DNA of 64,000 nucleotides from Anaerocolumna chitinilytica (GTDB taxonomy: Bacteria > Bacillota > Clostridia > Lachnospirales > Lachnospiraceae). Numbering within the stretch: the first letter of the stretch is position 1; each line of letters starts with the position of its first letter. The position numbers and the translations under genes were made by a program. Of the stretch, positions 61,413-64,000 are shown piece by piece. The notes below the pieces were generated by a model that did no database searches, was not told the DNA's origin, and was given only the letters and a program-made list of their open reading frames with translations. The stretch covers positions 2,608,001 through 2,672,000 of the forward strand of contig NZ_AP023368.1 of assembly GCF_014218355.1 (NCBI RefSeq), in the 5' to 3' direction.

Positions 61413-61904
61413 TTATTTTTCCTTATTGGAAGCAATGTAATATCTTGCTAGCAGGGTGTAGGCAAAAGCCAATGCAATGGTTTGTATAATATCATTGGGC
61501 CTTCTCTCAATAGGATGTTCATTCACATCAAAAGCCATAGCAAGGGCCGCTTCCAGCTCGTCGCAGAATAGATTATAAGTTTCCTCATTTGTCTGGTTGT
61601 TTTGCATGAAAGAGATACCATTGCTGATATCTGTCAGACTAAGTACCGGCTTTAATAAAAACAGCACATAAAGATAAGCAAGATGTTCCCTTTGATATTT
61701 TTTATTATTAGAGGGAACTATTATTTTTTGCTTCACATAGTTATTTATCATAGTAGAAGTTACCGACTTTGCAGGTAAATCTTCATAAAATAAGGATATA
61801 CTATCCTCTATCAGACTGATTACCTGATCCATATATAAATCGATGGCCGGCCAATCTTTCCACCTTGGGCAGCGGTAAGCACGAATTTCATCCAATGTAA
61901 ACAT
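61413..61904 (-). CDS. DUF1836 protein, possibly a DNA-binding regulator
   Basis: A 163-residue cytosolic protein of the DUF1836 family, common in Firmicutes. A MerR-like stretch (SVTSTMINNYVKQKIIV, about 47-63) suggests a winged helix, followed by YQREHLAYLYVLFLLKPVLSL and a helical C-terminal half. Function unknown. AGGAG lies 8 nt before the ATG. Its promoter holds a 24-bp palindrome over the -10 box (61944-61967), fitting autorepression. The gene is convergent to the racemase gene, only 8 nt away. Confidence 0.75.
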   Translation of the reverse strand: MFTLDEIRAYRCPRWKDWPAIDLYMDQVISLIEDSISLFYEDLPAKSVTSTMINNYVKQKIIVPSNNKKYQREHLAYLYVLFLLKPVLSLTDISNGISFMQNNQTNEETYNLFCDELEAALAMAFDVNEHPIERRPNDIIQTIALAFAYTLLARYYIASNKEK

Positions 61905-61943
61905 TGTTTATTCTCCTATAAGAGTTAAAATGAGATAATATGG

Positions 61944-61985
61944 TACTATATAATACATTATATAGTATTAAAAACCATAAGTCAA
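61944..61985 (-). promoter_or_regulatory. Promoter of DUF1836 gene with 24-bp palindrome
   Basis: On minus, TTGACT (61980-61985) and TATAAT (61957-61962) are 17 nt apart. The -10 box lies in TACTATATAAT-AC-ATTATATAGTA (61944-61967), arms of 11 bp with a 2-bp centre. Confidence 0.7.
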
Positions 61986-62028
61986 CGAAACATAAAAAAA
62001 GTATAAGAAATACTTAATGCAGCAGGGA

Positions 62029-62056
62029 TTGATTTATGGTTTTAAATGGGTATAAT
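62029..62056 (+). promoter_or_regulatory. Putative promoter of aldehyde dehydrogenase gene
   Basis: TTGATT (62029-62034) and TATAAT (62051-62056) are 16 nt apart. Confidence 0.6.
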
Positions 62057-62103
62057 TTAAGCTAACAGAATTAATAGAATGTATTATTTAGAAGGAGGTC
62101 GTA

Positions 62104-63471
62104 ATGAAAAATATTGAAATGCTATTAGAAAGGCAGAGAAGCTTTTTTGAAAAGGGCAATACGAGAAATATTGATTTTCGTATCAGGCAATTACTTAATC
62201 TTAAGAAAAGCATTAAAAACAATGAGCCTCAGATATTGGAGGCACTTAAGAAAGACTTGAATAAATCTCCTTTTGAATCTTATGCAACAGAAGTCGGCAT
62301 GGTGCTGGAAGAGATAAATTATCTGCTTAAGAATATCAGAAGGCTTGCAAAGACTGAGAAAGTGAGAACGCCCATTACTCAATTCCCTTCTGTCAGCAGA
62401 ATATATAAAGAGCCCTATGGCAGCGTTCTTATTATGGCCCCTTGGAATTACCCCATTCAATTGTCACTATCACCTCTTGCAGGCGCTATAGCCGCAGGAA
62501 ATTGCGTTATCCTTAAACCTTCAGAATATGCGCCTCATTCTATGTCAGTTTTAAAAAAAGTAGTGGAAGAAGTATTTCCGGAGAAGTTTGCGGCAGTAAT
62601 AGAAGGTGATATGGAAGTGAACAAGCAGCTTTTACAGTGTAAATTCGATTATATCTTTTTTACCGGCAGTGTTGCTGTAGGTAAGATTATTATGGCAGAA
62701 GCTGCTAAAAATCTGACTCCGGTAACATTGGAACTTGGCGGAAAAAGTCCTTGTATTGTAGATGAAACAGCAGATATCGCTCTGGCAGCAAAAAGAATTG
62801 CCTGGGGCAAGTTTTTAAATGCGGGTCAGACCTGTGTAGCACCGGATTATATTCTCGTACATGAGAAAGTAAAAGAAGTTCTGATATTGGAATTAAAAAA
62901 ACAGATCAGCAAACTTTATGGTAATTCTCCTATTCAAAATGAGGAATTTCCTAAGATTATTAATGAAAGACATTTTAACCGATTACTGTCATTGATAGAG
63001 AAAGAAAAGGTCTTATTTGGTGGGAAATATAATCGTGAGCTCCTAAAAATCGAACCCACGGTACTAGAACTAGATAATGCAGAGTCAATCATAATGAAAG
63101 ATGAAATATTTGGACCTCTGCTTCCTGTTATGACCTTTCGAAGTATGAAGGAGGTTAAGAACTTTGTAAACAACAGGCCTAAGCCGCTTGCTCTATATCT
63201 TTTCACGACTTCAAAAGTGAATGAAGGATACATTATGAAAAATACTTCTTTTGGCGGAGGCTGTGTAAACGATACGATTGTTCATCTGGCAACAACTTCC
63301 ATGGGGTTTGGTGGTGTCGGAGAAAGTGGTATGGGAAGTTATCACGGTAATTTAAGCTTTTCCACCTTTAGTCATAGCAAAAGTGTATTAAAAAAGAGTA
63401 ATATATTGGATATTCCCTTGAGATATCCGCCCTATAAAAATAAAATAAACTTGTTAAGAAAGATTTTATAA
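62104..63471 (+). CDS. Aldehyde dehydrogenase, ALDH3-like
   Basis: A 455-residue NAD(P)-dependent aldehyde dehydrogenase close to the class 3/fatty-aldehyde group. It has the catalytic Cys in NAGQTCVAPDY, the Glu in LELGGKSP, the substrate-site MAPWNYPIQLSLSPL and the C-terminal FGGVGESGMGSYHG. It oxidises aldehydes to acids in the cytosol. The C-terminal tail (LRYPPYKNKINLLRKIL) is typical of the group. GGAGG precedes the ATG. The DUF1836 gene is divergent, 200 bp away. Confidence 0.9.
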   Translation: MKNIEMLLERQRSFFEKGNTRNIDFRIRQLLNLKKSIKNNEPQILEALKKDLNKSPFESYATEVGMVLEEINYLLKNIRRLAKTEKVRTPITQFPSVSRIYKEPYGSVLIMAPWNYPIQLSLSPLAGAIAAGNCVILKPSEYAPHSMSVLKKVVEEVFPEKFAAVIEGDMEVNKQLLQCKFDYIFFTGSVAVGKIIMAEAAKNLTPVTLELGGKSPCIVDETADIALAAKRIAWGKFLNAGQTCVAPDYILVHEKVKEVLILELKKQISKLYGNSPIQNEEFPKIINERHFNRLLSLIEKEKVLFGGKYNRELLKIEPTVLELDNAESIIMKDEIFGPLLPVMTFRSMKEVKNFVNNRPKPLALYLFTTSKVNEGYIMKNTSFGGGCVNDTIVHLATTSMGFGGVGESGMGSYHGNLSFSTFSHSKSVLKKSNILDIPLRYPPYKNKINLLRKIL

Positions 63472-63566
63472 AGTCAGGTGAATAATAAGTTGTAAAATGC
63501 CCTGTCCAATGATAAAATGAAGAATATTAACGAAAGTCTTACAGAATATACGGAAGGAATACCCGA

Positions 63567-64000
63567 ATGATGACAGATCCTTATAAAGCACTTGGTGTGA
63601 CTCCCAGCGCTTCCAATGATGAAATAAAAAGAGCATATCGTGAACTGAGCAGAAAATATCACCCAGATTCTAATGTTGATAATCCTCTTGCTGACCTTGC
63701 AGCTGAAAAGTTTAAGGAAGTTCAGCAGGCCTATGACCAGATTATGAAGGAAAGAGAAGGCGGTTACAGTAATTCTTCCGAAGGAGGATACGCCTCTGGA
63801 GCAAATACCTCTTATGGCAGACCGGAAGGTGCTTATGGTGATTCTCCACGTTTAAATACCGTGTATGAATACTTAAACTCAGGACGATACCGAGAAGCTT
63901 TAAATGAACTTGACAGGATTATGCCCAGAACTGCCAGATGGTTTTACTACAGTGCGATAGCTAACAATAGAACAGGAAATAACTATGTGGCTCTGAATCA
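63567..64000 (+). CDS. J-domain protein, 5' part
   Basis: The gene runs off the right edge; 144 residues are visible. The first 75 are a J domain ([25 protein letters not shown], with HPD in KYHPDSN), which stimulates a DnaK-type chaperone ATPase. A Gly/Ser/Tyr-rich linker follows, then the start of a tetratricopeptide-like helical part ([19 protein letters not shown]). This is not full-length DnaJ, which has a zinc centre at this point. The start is one of two adjacent ATGs (63567 or 63570), with GGAAGG about 10 nt upstream. Confidence 0.8.
   Translation, partial: MMTDPYKALGVTPSASNDEIKRAYRELSRKYHPDSNVDNPLADLAAEKFKEVQQAYDQIMKEREGGYSNSSEGGYASGANTSYGRPEGAYGDSPRLNTVYEYLNSGRYREALNELDRIMPRTARWFYYSAIANNRTGNNYVALN

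Noticed and set aside
1..64000. Mobile elements, tRNA or rRNA genes
   Set aside because: No transposase, integrase, phage gene, terminal inverted repeats, or tRNA/rRNA-like sequence was seen on either strand.

Overview
The window reads as an AT-rich chromosomal segment of an anaerobic, carbohydrate-using member of the Lachnospiraceae/Clostridiales. Supporting signs are strong AGGAGG-type ribosome binding sites, oligosaccharide ABC importers without their own ATPase, circularly permuted GH3 beta-glucosidases, an EFR1-type ferredoxin, a DUF1836 protein and a vanG-type gene set, a combination familiar from relatives of Lachnoclostridium phytofermentans and Anaerocolumna. I see no rRNA, tRNA, insertion sequence, phage gene or CRISPR array. 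The genus is inference.

Layout. (1) 1-1400: start of a GntR/HutC-type regulator (minus) and uridine phosphorylase. (2) 1408-17723: a two-component system (minus) divergent from a 14-kb block of ten plus-strand genes. The block holds two zinc-ribbon Hanks-type Ser/Thr kinases with different outer domains, two PP2C phosphatases, four proteins with cytosolic FHA domains (fused to RDD membrane segments, a zinc ribbon, an HtrA-like protease and a VWA domain), a secreted Ig-like/trypsin-like protease and a lipoprotein amidase. Two promoters in it carry nearly the same 19-bp palindrome at exactly the same distance from the -10 box. (3) 17.8-37.2 kb: small regulator-plus-target units, many with visible operators: MarR, MarR/ABC exporter, HxlR/flavin protein, CcdA-TlpA/Crp, CsoR/P-type ATPase, a PaaX-like regulator beside EFR1, uridine kinase, DtxR, and an AAC(6')-like acetyltransferase fused to a nitrilase domain behind a possible leader peptide. 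(4) 37.3-39.8 kb: an anchored three-repeat protein and a 700-bp gap with a candidate structured RNA. (5) 39.8-55.1 kb: a beta-glucan oligosaccharide locus, probably beta-1,2-glucan (sophorooligosaccharides): GH94 phosphorylase and GH3 on minus; ABC importer, LacI, EEP phosphatase and a second GH3 on plus; LacI-type operators in mirror-image promoters. (6) 55.2-61.4 kb: vanR-vanS-vanG-vanXY and a vanT split into separate membrane and racemase genes. (7) 61.4-64 kb: DUF1836 protein with a palindromic promoter, aldehyde dehydrogenase, and the start of a J-domain protein.

How the genes work together. In the kinase block all FHA domains are predicted cytosolic, where the kinases and phosphatases act, while the protease, VWA, glycan-binding and amidase parts are outside. 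This suggests a phosphothreonine-based envelope sensing system switched on by the adjacent two-component system. In the glucan locus the importer brings in oligosaccharides, the phosphorylase and beta-glucosidases break them down, and LacI gates both divergent promoters. In the van block the racemase makes D-Ser, VanG joins D-Ala to D-Ser, and VanXY removes D-Ala-ending precursors, under VanRS control. These functional pictures are inferred from families and context.
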